Assembly: GCA_035547915.1 (NCBI GenBank)
Contig: DASZTS010000011.1
Coordinates: forward strand, 62,001 to 126,000
Direction of reading: 5' to 3'
Source: DASSFG01 sp035547915
GTDB lineage: Bacteria > Planctomycetota > Planctomycetia > Pirellulales > JAICIG01
Length of the DNA: 64,000 nucleotides
Made by a program: the position numbers and the translations under genes. Numbering within the stretch: the stretch's first letter is position 1; the number at the start of each line of letters is the position of its first letter. Positions 16,709-25,486 of the stretch are shown one piece after another. The notes beneath the pieces are model-generated. The model saw only the letters and a list, made by a program, of their open reading frames with translations, made no database searches and was not told the origin of the DNA.

Positions 16709-18193
16709 ATGAAACCAGCAAATGGCCATGACGGTTGGCTGCGACGAATCGGACTCTGGTTCGACGTTCGGCTCCATTTCAGCGATACGATTATGCCCAT
16801 GTTGCGGCATCCGATTCCGCCCAGCGCGGCCGGGCCGATGGGCTGGTGGTACGTTTTCGGCAGCGCCTCGATGACGCTGTTGATGGTGCAACTCCTCACG
16901 GGGGTCGGCTTGGCGCTCGTCTACGTGCCGGCGGCCGACAGCGCCTATGAGAGCCTGCTCTATCTCGACTACGAGGCGCCGCTCGGCTGGTTCCTGCGAG
17001 CCCTGCATTACTATGCGGGATCGGGAATGGTGGTCATGGTCTTGGCCCACGCCACGCAAGTCTTCCTGCACGGTGCCTACAAGTATCCTCGTGAGCTGAC
17101 GTGGATGGTGGGCGTGGTGCTGCTGCTCTGCACGCTGGGCATGTTCTTCACCGGGCAGGTTCTGCGCTGGGATCCCGACGCTTATTGGGGGCTGGCGGTC
17201 GGCGGCTCCATGGCCGGCCGCGCTCCGGGAATGGGGCCGCAACTGGTGCGGCTCGTCTTGGGCGGTGCGGTCATCGGTGGCGACACACTCAGTCGCTTCT
17301 TCGCGTTGCACGTGTTCGTCATTCCCGCCGCTCTGCTGGCGGCGCTGGGCGTGCATCTGTGGTTGGTGCTCAAATGCGGGGTCAGCGCGGCGCCTGTGCC
17401 GGGCCGTGTGGTCGACCCCGTGCGCTACGACACCGAGTATCAACACGAGCTTCACACGGTGGGCGTGCCGTTTCTGGGGCCGGCTATGTTGAAGGACGTG
17501 TTTTGTTCGGCCGTCGCGGTGCTGGTGGTCGTGACGTTGGCGGCGGTGCTCGGACCCAAGGGCCCGACGGGACCGCCCGACCCGATGTTGGCCGGCGCGA
17601 ATCCCCGTCCCGAATGGCCGTTCCTGTGGCTGTTCGCCCTGCTCTCGCTGAGCCCGCCCGAGGCCGAGACGTTCATCATCCTGGTGCTGCCGCTGATCCT
17701 GGTGGTGGCACTCTTTCTCGTGCCGATCGTGAGCCGCCGTGGTGAAAGGGCGCCGAGTCGCCGGCCGGTGGCCGTGCTGTTGGTCGTCGTCGGCTACACG
17801 GTGCTGGGAGTGCTGACGTACCAGGGCGTCAGCGCTCCTTGGTCGCCGCGGATGACGGCGTGGAGTGGCGATCCCGTACCGGTCGGCATGATCGAGGGTG
17901 CGCCTCCGGTGCGCCTCGCGGGAGCCGCCGTTTTTCAATACAAGAACTGCCGCAACTGCCACGCGTTGGAAGGGCTGGGCGGCAAGCGGGGGCCCGACCT
18001 CACGCACGTCGGAGCCCGACTGACCGCGGATCAACTCATCGACCAAGTGAGCAATGGCACGCCCGGCGGAGGGAACATGCCGGCCTACGGCCGACAGATT
18101 TCGCCGCACGAGATGACGGCGCTCGTCGATTTCCTGTCGGCGCTGCGTCCGAGCGGACAACCGGCCGCCGCCTCGCCCGCCGGCCGCGATTGA
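16709..18193 (+). CDS. Cytochrome b fused to C-terminal cytochrome c domain
   Basis: 494 aa. The N-terminal part is a cytochrome b with b-haem ligands H100/H114 and H201/H216 on two helices (ALHYYAGSGMVVMVLAHATQ; FFALHVFVIP...GVHLWL). It continues into a subunit IV-like region with PEWPFLWLFALLSLSP at 301-316 in place of the PEWY motif. The C-terminal 90 residues hold a cytochrome c domain with CRNCH at 414-418 and Met near 457 (NMPAYG). Quinol oxidation and haem c are therefore in one polypeptide. The stop is convergent with a small minus-strand gene. Confidence 0.93.
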   Translation: MKPANGHDGWLRRIGLWFDVRLHFSDTIMPMLRHPIPPSAAGPMGWWYVFGSASMTLLMVQLLTGVGLALVYVPAADSAYESLLYLDYEAPLGWFLRALHYYAGSGMVVMVLAHATQVFLHGAYKYPRELTWMVGVVLLLCTLGMFFTGQVLRWDPDAYWGLAVGGSMAGRAPGMGPQLVRLVLGGAVIGGDTLSRFFALHVFVIPAALLAALGVHLWLVLKCGVSAAPVPGRVVDPVRYDTEYQHELHTVGVPFLGPAMLKDVFCSAVAVLVVVTLAAVLGPKGPTGPPDPMLAGANPRPEWPFLWLFALLSLSPPEAETFIILVLPLILVVALFLVPIVSRRGERAPSRRPVAVLLVVVGYTVLGVLTYQGVSAPWSPRMTAWSGDPVPVGMIEGAPPVRLAGAAVFQYKNCRNCHALEGLGGKRGPDLTHVGARLTADQLIDQVSNGTPGGGNMPAYGRQISPHEMTALVDFLSALRPSGQPAAASPAGRD

Positions 18194-18212
18194 AGCGGAA
18201 GCGGCCGGCTGC

Positions 18213-18410
18213 TCAGGAAATTTCGGTGGACGGGCGCGGCTTCGTTTGCCGCTCGACGAACCAATAATCGCGGGCCAGGAAGGTCACGTCGGTGGCCAGA
18301 TCGACGCACCGCCACCAGCCGATGATGCCCGCCGCTCCGACGATCCGCACGCGGCGAAATTCGTGGTCGATCCGCAGCCGCCAGATTTCGCCTGTCTGCA
18401 TCGCCCGCAT
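18213..18410 (-). CDS. Small protein of unknown function
   Basis: 65 aa. ATG 18410 is chosen because GGAGGTTCAG lies directly ahead of it; a longer form from 18437 lacks such a site. The sequence MRAMQTGEIWRLRIDHEFRRV then GIIGWWRCVDLATDVTFLA has alternating hydrophobic residues typical of a small beta-barrel. It lies tail-to-tail with the cytochrome b gene. The family is not recognised; the strong Shine-Dalgarno is the main support. Confidence 0.6.
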   Translation of the reverse strand: MRAMQTGEIWRLRIDHEFRRVRIVGAAGIIGWWRCVDLATDVTFLARDYWFVERQTKPRPSTEIS

Positions 18411-18518
18411 CTGAACCTCCGTCGTTCCGTTCCCCATAGAGTAAACGGACGGTGGCCTGTCACGCGCGCGCGTCGCAACGTGAACTGAACGTTCTGTCAG
18501 GAAAGGCGGCTGAAAGTG

Positions 18519-19943
18519 TCAGACCGGCAGCAATTCGGCGATGGGCTCGCCGAAGGGCAGGATCGGCATCGGGCGCCCGCTGTGATCCGGGAACGACATC
18601 TCGGGGTCGATGCCGAGATGGCGGTAGATCGTGGCCCACAGGTCGTTGGGCGTCAGCGGCCGGTCTTGCGGATGTTCACCCTTGGAATTGGTCGAGCCGA
18701 TCACCTGGCCGGTGCGCATGCCGCCGCCCGCCAGCAGCACCGACATGGCATTGGGCCAATGATCTCGGCCGGGCTGCATGACGCGCGTCTCCGTTCCCAC
18801 GGCCGAATTGACGCGCGGCGTGCGACCGAATTCGCCCGTGACCACGAGCAACACCTTCTTGTCGAGGCCGCGGGCATAGATGTCTTCGACCAGTGCCGTG
18901 ATGGCCTGATCGTAGCGCGGGAGCCGAAACGCCGCGTCGACGAACAGGTGGCAGTTGACCGCGTGCGAGTCCCAGTTGTAGGTGATGCCCGTGGGAAACG
19001 GATCGCCCGGGCAGGGGTTCTCCATGACCATCGTCACGAAGCTTACGCCGGCTTCGACGAGCCTTCGGGCCATGAGCGCCCGTGCTCCCCAAGCGTGCCG
19101 CCCGTACCGATCGCGGATGGCATCGGGCTCCTGCGAGAGGTCGAAAGCCGACCGGGCGCGGTCGCTCATCAGCATTTCCATTGCCCGGCGATTGAATTCG
19201 TCCATCGACTCCATCGCGCCGGTGGCATCGACGTTGCGCCTGAGCGTGTCGAATCCTTCCAGCAACTGCACGCGGTCGTCGAGCCGGTGGGCGACATCGT
19301 TCGACAGACCCAGATTCTGGATCTTGAAGCCGGGTCGGCTGGGATCGCCGCCGAAGATGAACGGTATGTAACCTCGGCCCAGGTAGGCCGCGCCGAAAGG
19401 AAACGTGTCGACGTCCTCGCGCCCCGAGTCGACACCGGCGATGTAGTTGGGCAGGCCGAGTTGCCGGCTCTCGCGCACCTTGGCCACGATCGAGCCGCCG
19501 GCGGGCGCATCGTTCACGAACGTGCCGCTGGCGATGTTGTTCGGGATGCGGCCGGTCAGGATGCGTCGCATTCCGTCGGGATGGCCGGCGAACTCGTGCG
19601 AGATCGATCGGACGAGCGTGAACTTGTGGGCGGTCTTGGCGTGCAACGGCAGCAGTTCGCAGACGTCGAGCCCCGGCACGACCGACGCGATCGGGCTGAA
19701 TTCGCCCCGATATTCGGACGGTGCGTCGGGCTTCATGTCGTAGGTCTCCATGTGCGGAGGACCGCCCGGCAGCCAGACAAAGATGATCGACGTATCGGGG
19801 ATCGCCCGCTCTGCCGCACCGGCCGTCGCCCGAGCTCGCAGCGCGTCGCCCAGCGCCAAACCGCCCACGCCCAAGGACCCGATCTTCAAGAACGTTCGTC
19901 GCGAGCAAGGGCCACTGCAAGACGGACGCGCGGGTTTGGGCAT
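18519..19943 (-). CDS. DUF1501 family protein, Tat-exported
   Basis: 474 aa from ATG 19943. The N-terminus has a Tat-type leader, SRRTFLKIGSLGVGGLALGD, and the body the DUF1501 (sulfatase-superfamily-like) features: IIFVWLPGGPPHMETYDMKP, FTLVRSISHEFAGHPDGMRR, VLLVVTGEFGRTPRVN and GRDHWPNAMSVLLAGGGM. DUF1501 genes are numerous in planctomycetes and normally follow a DUF1549/DUF1553 cytochrome-like gene. No such partner is present here, so this copy is solitary. It is thought to act on polysaccharides or sulfated compounds, but the reaction is unknown. Confidence 0.92.
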   Translation of the reverse strand: MPKPARPSCSGPCSRRTFLKIGSLGVGGLALGDALRARATAGAAERAIPDTSIIFVWLPGGPPHMETYDMKPDAPSEYRGEFSPIASVVPGLDVCELLPLHAKTAHKFTLVRSISHEFAGHPDGMRRILTGRIPNNIASGTFVNDAPAGGSIVAKVRESRQLGLPNYIAGVDSGREDVDTFPFGAAYLGRGYIPFIFGGDPSRPGFKIQNLGLSNDVAHRLDDRVQLLEGFDTLRRNVDATGAMESMDEFNRRAMEMLMSDRARSAFDLSQEPDAIRDRYGRHAWGARALMARRLVEAGVSFVTMVMENPCPGDPFPTGITYNWDSHAVNCHLFVDAAFRLPRYDQAITALVEDIYARGLDKKVLLVVTGEFGRTPRVNSAVGTETRVMQPGRDHWPNAMSVLLAGGGMRTGQVIGSTNSKGEHPQDRPLTPNDLWATIYRHLGIDPEMSFPDHSGRPMPILPFGEPIAELLPV

Positions 19944-20374
19944 ACGGACAACTCCGCTCGGGCTTTTGGGGTGCAGATTGGGAGAGGCGGGCTGGGCGGG
20001 AGCCGATCGCAAAGACTGTCGACACCTACGTCGACGGCCGCTCGTCGCCTGTGGGCGGCCACTTACGCGGCGGGAAAACTTGCGGCCGAACGCACAGGCT
20101 GCACGTATTTTTGGCTCCCAGCGGCAATCATGTCAACTTCGCGTGCTTTCTAAAGCAACCGACAAGACCGGATCGAACTTCCAAAAAAGTCGGCGTTTTA
20201 CGGCCCGCGTTTCGCCCGTTGAGCGCTCAGACTTGCAAGGTTGTCAGCCGCTCTTAGCCGCGGAAGCCGCCCTGCTTGCCGGTCAGTCAAATAAAAAATC
20301 CGATTTCGCGTGGCGGTTTTTTGTATCCTTCGTTACGTTACACGTAGGCGCCAGAGGACGGAGAAAGGCCGAAG
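19944..20374. other. 431-bp intergenic region with repeat copy 2 and an A/T hairpin
   Basis: This gap lies between the DUF1501 start (minus) and a small plus-strand ORF. It holds repeat copy 2 at 20156-20256. About 36 bp further is a hairpin of AAAAAATCCG (20293-20302) with CGGTTTTTT (20314-20322), which could terminate in either direction. I see no tRNA or further coding region. Confidence 0.6.
20156..20256 (+). repeat. Dispersed structured intergenic repeat, copy 2
   Basis: About 101 nt with CAACCGACAAGACCGG at the left end, TCGGCGTTTTACGGCC in the middle and GTTGTCAGCCGCTCTTA at the right end. It matches copies 1 and 3 in block order and orientation. GACAA and TTGTC at the ends can pair. 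The central stem is more degenerate than in copy 3. It is antisense to the 5' region of the DUF1501 gene. Confidence 0.75.
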
Positions 20375-20578
20375 ATGCATGGGTTGATGGACGAGGTGCG
20401 GACAGCACTGATTGTGCTCGCCGTCGTCTTGGCTCCCTATCTGTGCTACCGGGCATCGGGAGCGCTGGAGCATGAGCAGGTCATCAGCGCCAGCCGCGTC
20501 ACGGGCTGGGTTGAATTGACGCCGCAGATGAAAAGGCAAGGAACCGTCGCCGCTTCGTCACAAAATGGCCGCCGCTAG
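20375..20578 (+). CDS. Possible small membrane protein
   Basis: 67 aa with ATG 20375 and GGAGAAAGG 6 bp upstream, a good ribosome binding site. Residues about 10-26 (ALIVLAVVLAPYLCYR) form one hydrophobic segment, and the rest is polar. It lies tail-to-tail with the ThuA gene. No family is recognised; the ribosome binding site and the membrane segment are the only support. Confidence 0.45.
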   Translation: MHGLMDEVRTALIVLAVVLAPYLCYRASGALEHEQVISASRVTGWVELTPQMKRQGTVAASSQNGRR

Positions 20579-20649
20579 CGCTCAACGCCGCCGAGCTTGC
20601 CCCGCCTGAGCGACCTCCAGGCGCAGACGGACGTCTTCGTTGCGCGAGG

Positions 20650-21462
20650 TTACTGCGGGCGCTCGGGTGGCAGTTTCAGAAAGTCGTCGCCGATATCGAC
20701 GCGCGCCCCTGTTTTGGGGATCTCGCGGTGCCCGGTCCACAGAATGGCGTTCACGAGGGCGCGGCGGAACGGCTCGCGCTCGAAGTTGCTATAGAAATGA
20801 CCGAGCGTCGTGCCGTACGCGCGACCACCGTCGGGCCGTTCATAGGCCCAACCCACGATCACGTCTTGCCCCTTGGTCGTCACCTGCAAGAGCGGCTGCG
20901 CGTCCTTCGATATCGTGGGATTCAGATAGTATTCGTCGTGCAACTCATAGTTCGTCCAACCACGACAGATGGGATGGTCGGGGAGGAGTTGCTTCAGTTC
21001 GGAGGTGTCGGTGCTGAGACCGACGTTGCTGATCCACGTCCCACCGAGACAGCTCATCCAGCGCTCGCCCAACCGATCGAAATGGTCCTGCTGGACCGAA
21101 GAGGCCCAGTGGATCGTCACCAGGCCGACGCCGCGCTGCATGAGGCGTACGAATTCGTCTCGGTGCGGGCTGTCGAGCAGAAGCTCCGCACCAGGGCTGG
21201 TGTAGACGACGATCGTCTTCAGGCCCTCGGGCACCTCTTTCGGCCAGCCGTCGGAAACGACCGCTTTGACACCGTTGATCCGCAAGCACTCGCTCAACAT
21301 GCGACCCGCGTGCAGGTACATGTGGCTGCCGTACGGATGGTCCGGCTGCTTGCCGATGAACAGCACGCTCGTGCCGTCCGTCCGCTCGTCGGCCACCACG
21401 AGAGAAAGGTGGGCGCCGAGGGCTACCACCAACATCACGAGCCAAGTTGAGCCAGCTTTCAT
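20650..21462 (-). CDS. ThuA domain protein, exported
   Basis: 270 aa. A signal peptide covers about residues 1-24 (STWLVMLVVALGAHLSLVVA). The ThuA fold follows, a class-I glutamine amidotransferase-like domain lacking the nucleophile: VLFIGKQPDHPYGSHMYLHA, IVVYTSPGAELL, LVTIHWAS, ISNVGLS and VIVGWAYERPDGGRAYGTTLGHFYSNF. ThuA proteins act in sugar metabolism, originally trehalose utilisation. It is 27 bp downstream of the Gfo/Idh/MocA gene, a pairing often seen in planctomycetes, suggesting joint action on a carbohydrate. Confidence 0.88.
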   Translation of the reverse strand: MKAGSTWLVMLVVALGAHLSLVVADERTDGTSVLFIGKQPDHPYGSHMYLHAGRMLSECLRINGVKAVVSDGWPKEVPEGLKTIVVYTSPGAELLLDSPHRDEFVRLMQRGVGLVTIHWASSVQQDHFDRLGERWMSCLGGTWISNVGLSTDTSELKQLLPDHPICRGWTNYELHDEYYLNPTISKDAQPLLQVTTKGQDVIVGWAYERPDGGRAYGTTLGHFYSNFEREPFRRALVNAILWTGHREIPKTGARVDIGDDFLKLPPERPQ

Positions 21463-21489
21463 GGCAGCACTCCCGCGGAGAGCGTTCCG

Positions 21490-23166
21490 TCAGACCGACA
21501 CTTCGGGCTTATCGCCTTCGGGCGTTTCGTCGTTGTCGATCTTGAACCACTCGTCCTTGAAGGTGATCTGCTGGCGATTGCGGATGGCCAGATTCGTGGT
21601 CAGCGCGATCACGGCATCGGCCAGCGCCACCTCGGGATGGCACTTGGGCTTGTTGTGCTCGAAGTCGAAATTGCGCACACACCAAGCGAAATGCTCCATC
21701 TCTTCGGTGTAGCCGCGGCTCACCGGGCCGGTCTCCAACGCCTTCTTGCCCAACGCGGCGGCCGGGGCGGCGCCGCTCTCGCTCGTCGACATGACGGGCT
21801 TGTCGCCCTTCCCCTTGGCCACCTTGATGTGCGTCGAGGTGCCCGTGTTGGGATAGAGCTGCACCTCCTTTTCCACTTCCAGTACGAGCGTCCCTTCGGT
21901 GCCCATCACCACTTCGCCGTAACCACCAAAGCCGTTGCCGTTGATCGACGAGTAGGTGACCGCGATCTTCTTGTTCGGGTCCGACTCGAAGTCGGGCCCC
22001 GGATACTCGTAGATGCAATAGACGTGGTCCTCGCATTCGCGGTTCAGCTCGTACAGGTGCCGGCCGCCCACGGCGCTCACGCTCAGCGGCTTGGCCTTCT
22101 GCACCTTTCCGTCGGCGTCGGGTTTGCGAACGGCCGTGCAGAAGATGCCCGCGGCGTCGAGCTGGTGGCTGCCGAGTTCGGCCATCAGGCCACCGCCCGT
22201 GCGTTGCCAGAGCCGCCAGCGGATCAGTTCCTCCAGCGGCGAACATTCATACGTGAGCGAACCCTGCGTGAGCGTCTTCGACTCGTAACCGTATTTGGCG
22301 GCGTCGACCTTGTCCTTGTCGAGCAGGCGATATTCCAGGTCGCGGATCTGCACACTGACGGCCTCGATGCGGGCGTTGTCTTTCTTCTCGACCGCCTGCT
22401 CCAACTTCTTGCGCATGTCGTCGAGCTCTTTCGCCAGGTTGTCGTCGGGCAACTTGGCGTACCAGCTATCCTTGGTGCGGTGCCATTGGGCACGGATCGA
22501 ATGCAACTGGCCCAAGAGCCCTTGCTTGATCATGTCGACCGCGTTGTCGTAGAGGATGCTGTAGTGCCGTTGGTGTCCGGTGGCCAGGTGCTTCTTGAGC
22601 TGGTTCGCCACGCGGCCCATGCTCTTGCAGCGGCCGACGCTGTAGCCCATGAGCTTTTCGGTGAGGACGTGCTTTCCCTTCTTCATGGCCTCGATGGCCA
22701 CCACGTCGTGCAGGTGCAGGGGCAAGGCGATGACCACGGCCTCGATGGCCGGATCGTCGAGCAGCTCGTGATAGTCGCCGCCATAGACCTTCACCGTTTT
22801 GCGGGCCTCGTCCTCGCTCTTCCAGCCATACTTGGCCATCAAGCCGGGGCGGGCCGCCAGCGCCGTCGGATCGCCGTGGAAGGCGCGGTGGATGTTGTAC
22901 GGTCGGATGTCGGCGATGGCCACCACGTTGAGATAGTCGGGGGTGTGCGCACCCAACAGCACGCTGCCTTCGTCGCCGGTGCCGATGACGCCGATGCGCA
23001 ACGGATCGCTGACCTTCTCATAGCCATAGTAGAAGGCGCCCAGCCCGGCCCCCGACACAACGCCGGCCGCGACCGCACCTTCGAGGAACTCGCGCCGCGT
23101 GACACCGATGGCCGACTGAAAGTTCGACTTGCCGATCGCCTTTTCTTCCGGGGTCAAGTCCATCAT
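21490..23166 (-). CDS. Gfo/Idh/MocA family oxidoreductase with Tat-like leader
   Basis: 558 aa. ATG 23166 is preceded by GGGAGGAG. A twin-Arg leader, TRREFLEGAVAAGVVSGAGL, precedes a Rossmann domain (RIGVIGTGDEGSVLLG, VAIADI, AVVIALPLHLH, KKGKHVLTEKLM, ATGHQRHYS). The EKLM motif corresponds to the usual EKP. A Lys/Asp-rich helical insertion lies at about 215-265. Members oxidise sugars or inositol-type substrates with NAD(P)H; the leader suggests a periplasmic site. It stands between DoxX and ThuA in the same direction. Confidence 0.92.
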   Translation of the reverse strand: MMDLTPEEKAIGKSNFQSAIGVTRREFLEGAVAAGVVSGAGLGAFYYGYEKVSDPLRIGVIGTGDEGSVLLGAHTPDYLNVVAIADIRPYNIHRAFHGDPTALAARPGLMAKYGWKSEDEARKTVKVYGGDYHELLDDPAIEAVVIALPLHLHDVVAIEAMKKGKHVLTEKLMGYSVGRCKSMGRVANQLKKHLATGHQRHYSILYDNAVDMIKQGLLGQLHSIRAQWHRTKDSWYAKLPDDNLAKELDDMRKKLEQAVEKKDNARIEAVSVQIRDLEYRLLDKDKVDAAKYGYESKTLTQGSLTYECSPLEELIRWRLWQRTGGGLMAELGSHQLDAAGIFCTAVRKPDADGKVQKAKPLSVSAVGGRHLYELNRECEDHVYCIYEYPGPDFESDPNKKIAVTYSSINGNGFGGYGEVVMGTEGTLVLEVEKEVQLYPNTGTSTHIKVAKGKGDKPVMSTSESGAAPAAALGKKALETGPVSRGYTEEMEHFAWCVRNFDFEHNKPKCHPEVALADAVIALTTNLAIRNRQQITFKDEWFKIDNDETPEGDKPEVSV

Positions 23167-23297
23167 CGCATTCTCCTCCCAACAGTTTTTTGAGGTCGCC
23201 AACAAACCGATCGACGTCCGTCGTTTCCCGCATCGCCGGGACGGTTGCTTGTCGGCCTTCTATCGATACGAAACGGGCGGCTGGTGCCGGTCCTCTT

Positions 23298-24305
23298 TTA
23301 CGAGCCTTTTGTTGTTTTCTCGATGGCCGGCTTCCTGCCGAAGATCGGCCGCAGGAAACAATAGTGGATGAAGAAGTCGAGTCCGCCCCAGCGGCCGACG
23401 TGGGTCGTCGCCAGCACGAACATGGCTATCATCTCGACGAATTCCTTGTTCACGAACAGCGCGTGCCCCACCGAGGGGTGAGGCGACGGATAGAGACCCG
23501 GCCAGTCGGGCTGGGCCAGCACGATCGACAACAAGAACAGCGCGCCGGCGAAACTCGCCAGCCGCGTAAACAGGCCGACCAGCAGGCAGACGCCGATGGC
23601 CGTCACGCCGTAGCTCACGAGCTTGTCGACCTGTTCGATTCGGGTTTCGGGCCCGCGCAGCGCCTCGGGACCACCGACCCGGGCACGCTGGTCATGATCG
23701 AGCAGCCCGTCCAGATCTTCCTGAAACGCCGCAAAGTAGCCGTTCAGTTCCTTCAGCCAACCCTTGAGCTGACCTTGCAACTCGGTCTGCTTATCCCAGA
23801 CCCGCTTCTGCTGATAGGGCGGAAACGACCAGACCATGCTGGGCTGGGGCACCTCGCCTTCGCCCTTCTCCGCGGGGGGCGGAGGGACGGCATGTGCCGC
23901 CGGCGTGGGCGACTCCTTGGCGGCCGCCAGTCGGTCCAACTCGTGCAGGTACTTATCGAAATCTTCTTCCGTGTCCTTCAAGAACGATTCGACTTGGGCC
24001 TTGCGGGCGGCCAGCATCAGCGCGGCGGCCTTTGTTTGTTCGGGCGAAGGCTTGTAGGCGGTCGTGAAATCCTTCAGGTGGTCGTCGAAACGCTTGAGCA
24101 ACTCCGGGCGCTTCGCTTTGTCCAACCGCTGCCGGCCGTCCCAGTCGTCGAGCAGCGAACGATAGACATCGCCGAGCGGACCTTTGGCCTGGCCGAGGAA
24201 CGCGGCCGACGAGAACTGCGGGTCTTCCAGCTTGACCAGCCCCTGGTAACAGAAGTGCCAGCCGATCGTCAGCCGCAGCACTACCAGCGCAACGACGCTC
24301 GCCAA
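23298..24305 (-). CDS. DoxX-family membrane protein with a large soluble insertion
   Basis: About 335 aa. The start is uncertain: the frame opens at TTG 24305, a CTG lies further upstream, and no ATG fits. The first span (ASVVALVVLRLTIGWHFCYQG) matches the DoxX/SURF4 N-terminus. A charged, helical insertion of about 180 residues (about 30-212) follows. Three more spans with VCLLVGLFTRLASFAGALFL and NKEFVEMIAMFVLATTHVGR complete the fold. Usual DoxX proteins have about 130-150 residues. It is upstream of and codirectional with Gfo/Idh and ThuA. Confidence 0.82.
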   Translation of the reverse strand: MASVVALVVLRLTIGWHFCYQGLVKLEDPQFSSAAFLGQAKGPLGDVYRSLLDDWDGRQRLDKAKRPELLKRFDDHLKDFTTAYKPSPEQTKAAALMLAARKAQVESFLKDTEEDFDKYLHELDRLAAAKESPTPAAHAVPPPPAEKGEGEVPQPSMVWSFPPYQQKRVWDKQTELQGQLKGWLKELNGYFAAFQEDLDGLLDHDQRARVGGPEALRGPETRIEQVDKLVSYGVTAIGVCLLVGLFTRLASFAGALFLLSIVLAQPDWPGLYPSPHPSVGHALFVNKEFVEMIAMFVLATTHVGRWGGLDFFIHYCFLRPIFGRKPAIEKTTKGS

Positions 24306-24735
24306 ACCGATCTTGAACGGATGCCGCTTCAGGGGAAACCTCGTGGGCTAAAGCCGGCTAGGAGCGCGCGAAACCAACACAAAGGGCCTCGGCGGCCGTG
24401 AAGCAAGGTGGGAAACGAACGAACCGAATCCGTTATTTTAGTCAAATTCCACGCGCATACCAGTACCCACGCCGACAGCGTGCCGACAGCACATACGACG
24501 TTCTGGCGGGGAAGCGGCCGTCGATTGCGCCATGTTGCGTGGTTGACCCGCGAGTACGCACGATCGCCGCAGGTCACGCAGGAAATGGATGCCGGGTGTC
24601 GGTATCTTTGGCAATGGGCCGATGTGATTGGCGCTTCATCACGCCCTTCGGAGGACCTCAGAGCGTGCCACCCCGCTGTGTGCTAGAGCGACCCAAATGC
24701 AAAGCAGGGATCGATTTGTCGCTTGCTCTAAAGAA
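24306..24735. other. 430-bp intergenic region, no gene seen
   Basis: This gap lies between the response regulator stop and the DoxX start. Its only structure by eye is a weak imperfect inverted repeat near 24685-24730 (AGAGCGAC and GTCG...CTCT). It should hold the DoxX promoter. No convincing ORF or tRNA was seen. Confidence 0.4.
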
Positions 24736-25143
24736 TCACCAAGCGCATTGTTCCAGGCGCATGAGCAGCGAGTGCAACACATCCGGGCGGAAGTGTTTCA
24801 GCAGGTGCAGGTCGAAGCCGGCGTCGCTCGACCGGCGGCGGTCTTCTTCCTCGGCAAAACCCGTGATGGCGACCAGCGCTACCGAATCGAGCCCCGGTTG
24901 CTGGCGCAGGCAACGGCCGACCTCGCAGCCGTCGATGTCGGGCAGGTTCAGATCGAGCAGGGCGACGTGGGGACGGTAGTTCGAAGCTTCGTCGAGGGCT
25001 TCGGCGCCCGTCTGGCAGACCCGTGCATCGCAGCCCCAACGGCTGAGCGTGTGCCGCAGCATCTCGGCACAATCTTGCTGGTCGTCTACGACCAATACTC
25101 GGACGTGATTGAGGAGTTTCGGACGCTCATTCTCTGCGATCAT
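24736..25143 (-). CDS. Single-domain response regulator (CheY-like receiver)
   Basis: 135 aa. ATG 25143 is chosen because AAGGAGGT lies 6 nt upstream. It is a receiver domain only: VRVLVVDDQQD gives the acidic pair, ALLDLNLPDIDG the phosphoacceptor Asp (about residue 67), VAITGFAEE the Thr/Ser position, and HLLKHFRPD the conserved Lys. There is no output domain and no histidine kinase beside it. It may act as a diffusible phospho-switch or phosphate sink. Confidence 0.9.
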   Translation of the reverse strand: MIAENERPKLLNHVRVLVVDDQQDCAEMLRHTLSRWGCDARVCQTGAEALDEASNYRPHVALLDLNLPDIDGCEVGRCLRQQPGLDSVALVAITGFAEEEDRRRSSDAGFDLHLLKHFRPDVLHSLLMRLEQCAW

Positions 25144-25486
25144 CGGTTGACCTCCTTGTGTTCCGAACCAAACCCCATGATACCGAAGGCTGCGGCGAAT
25201 GCCAGCATCTCGCAACCACATTCAAGGCTTCCAGAAATTACCTTCATGCGAGGGCGAGAAGAGCGAGTTCGTCGCACTTCCTACGTGGCCAGCAGTCGGC
25301 CCGATCGACGCTGCGAGCCTATCCGAGTACCCGCGGGAGGCGGGGCGCCGCTGGCGATGCCGGTTCTAGGATTGGCTCCGATAAGAACGGCTCGGCCCTG
25401 GGCCACCTTCGCGCGAGCGTTGCGGCCCCGTTCCGACACGGGTAAGCTGACGAGAGAACGACTCCCCCTCGCGGTTATTCCCTCCC
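25144..25486. other. 343-bp intergenic region between divergent genes
   Basis: It should hold promoters for the response regulator and the dehydratase. I see no repeats, tRNA or strong hairpin, and the ORFs that cross it are out of keeping with their neighbours. Confidence 0.35.

Noticed and set aside
16529..18160. 543-codon minus-strand frame
   Set aside because: Antisense to cytochrome b with its haem ligands; shadow.
21637..23193. 518-codon plus-strand frame
   Set aside because: Antisense to the Gfo/Idh/MocA gene.
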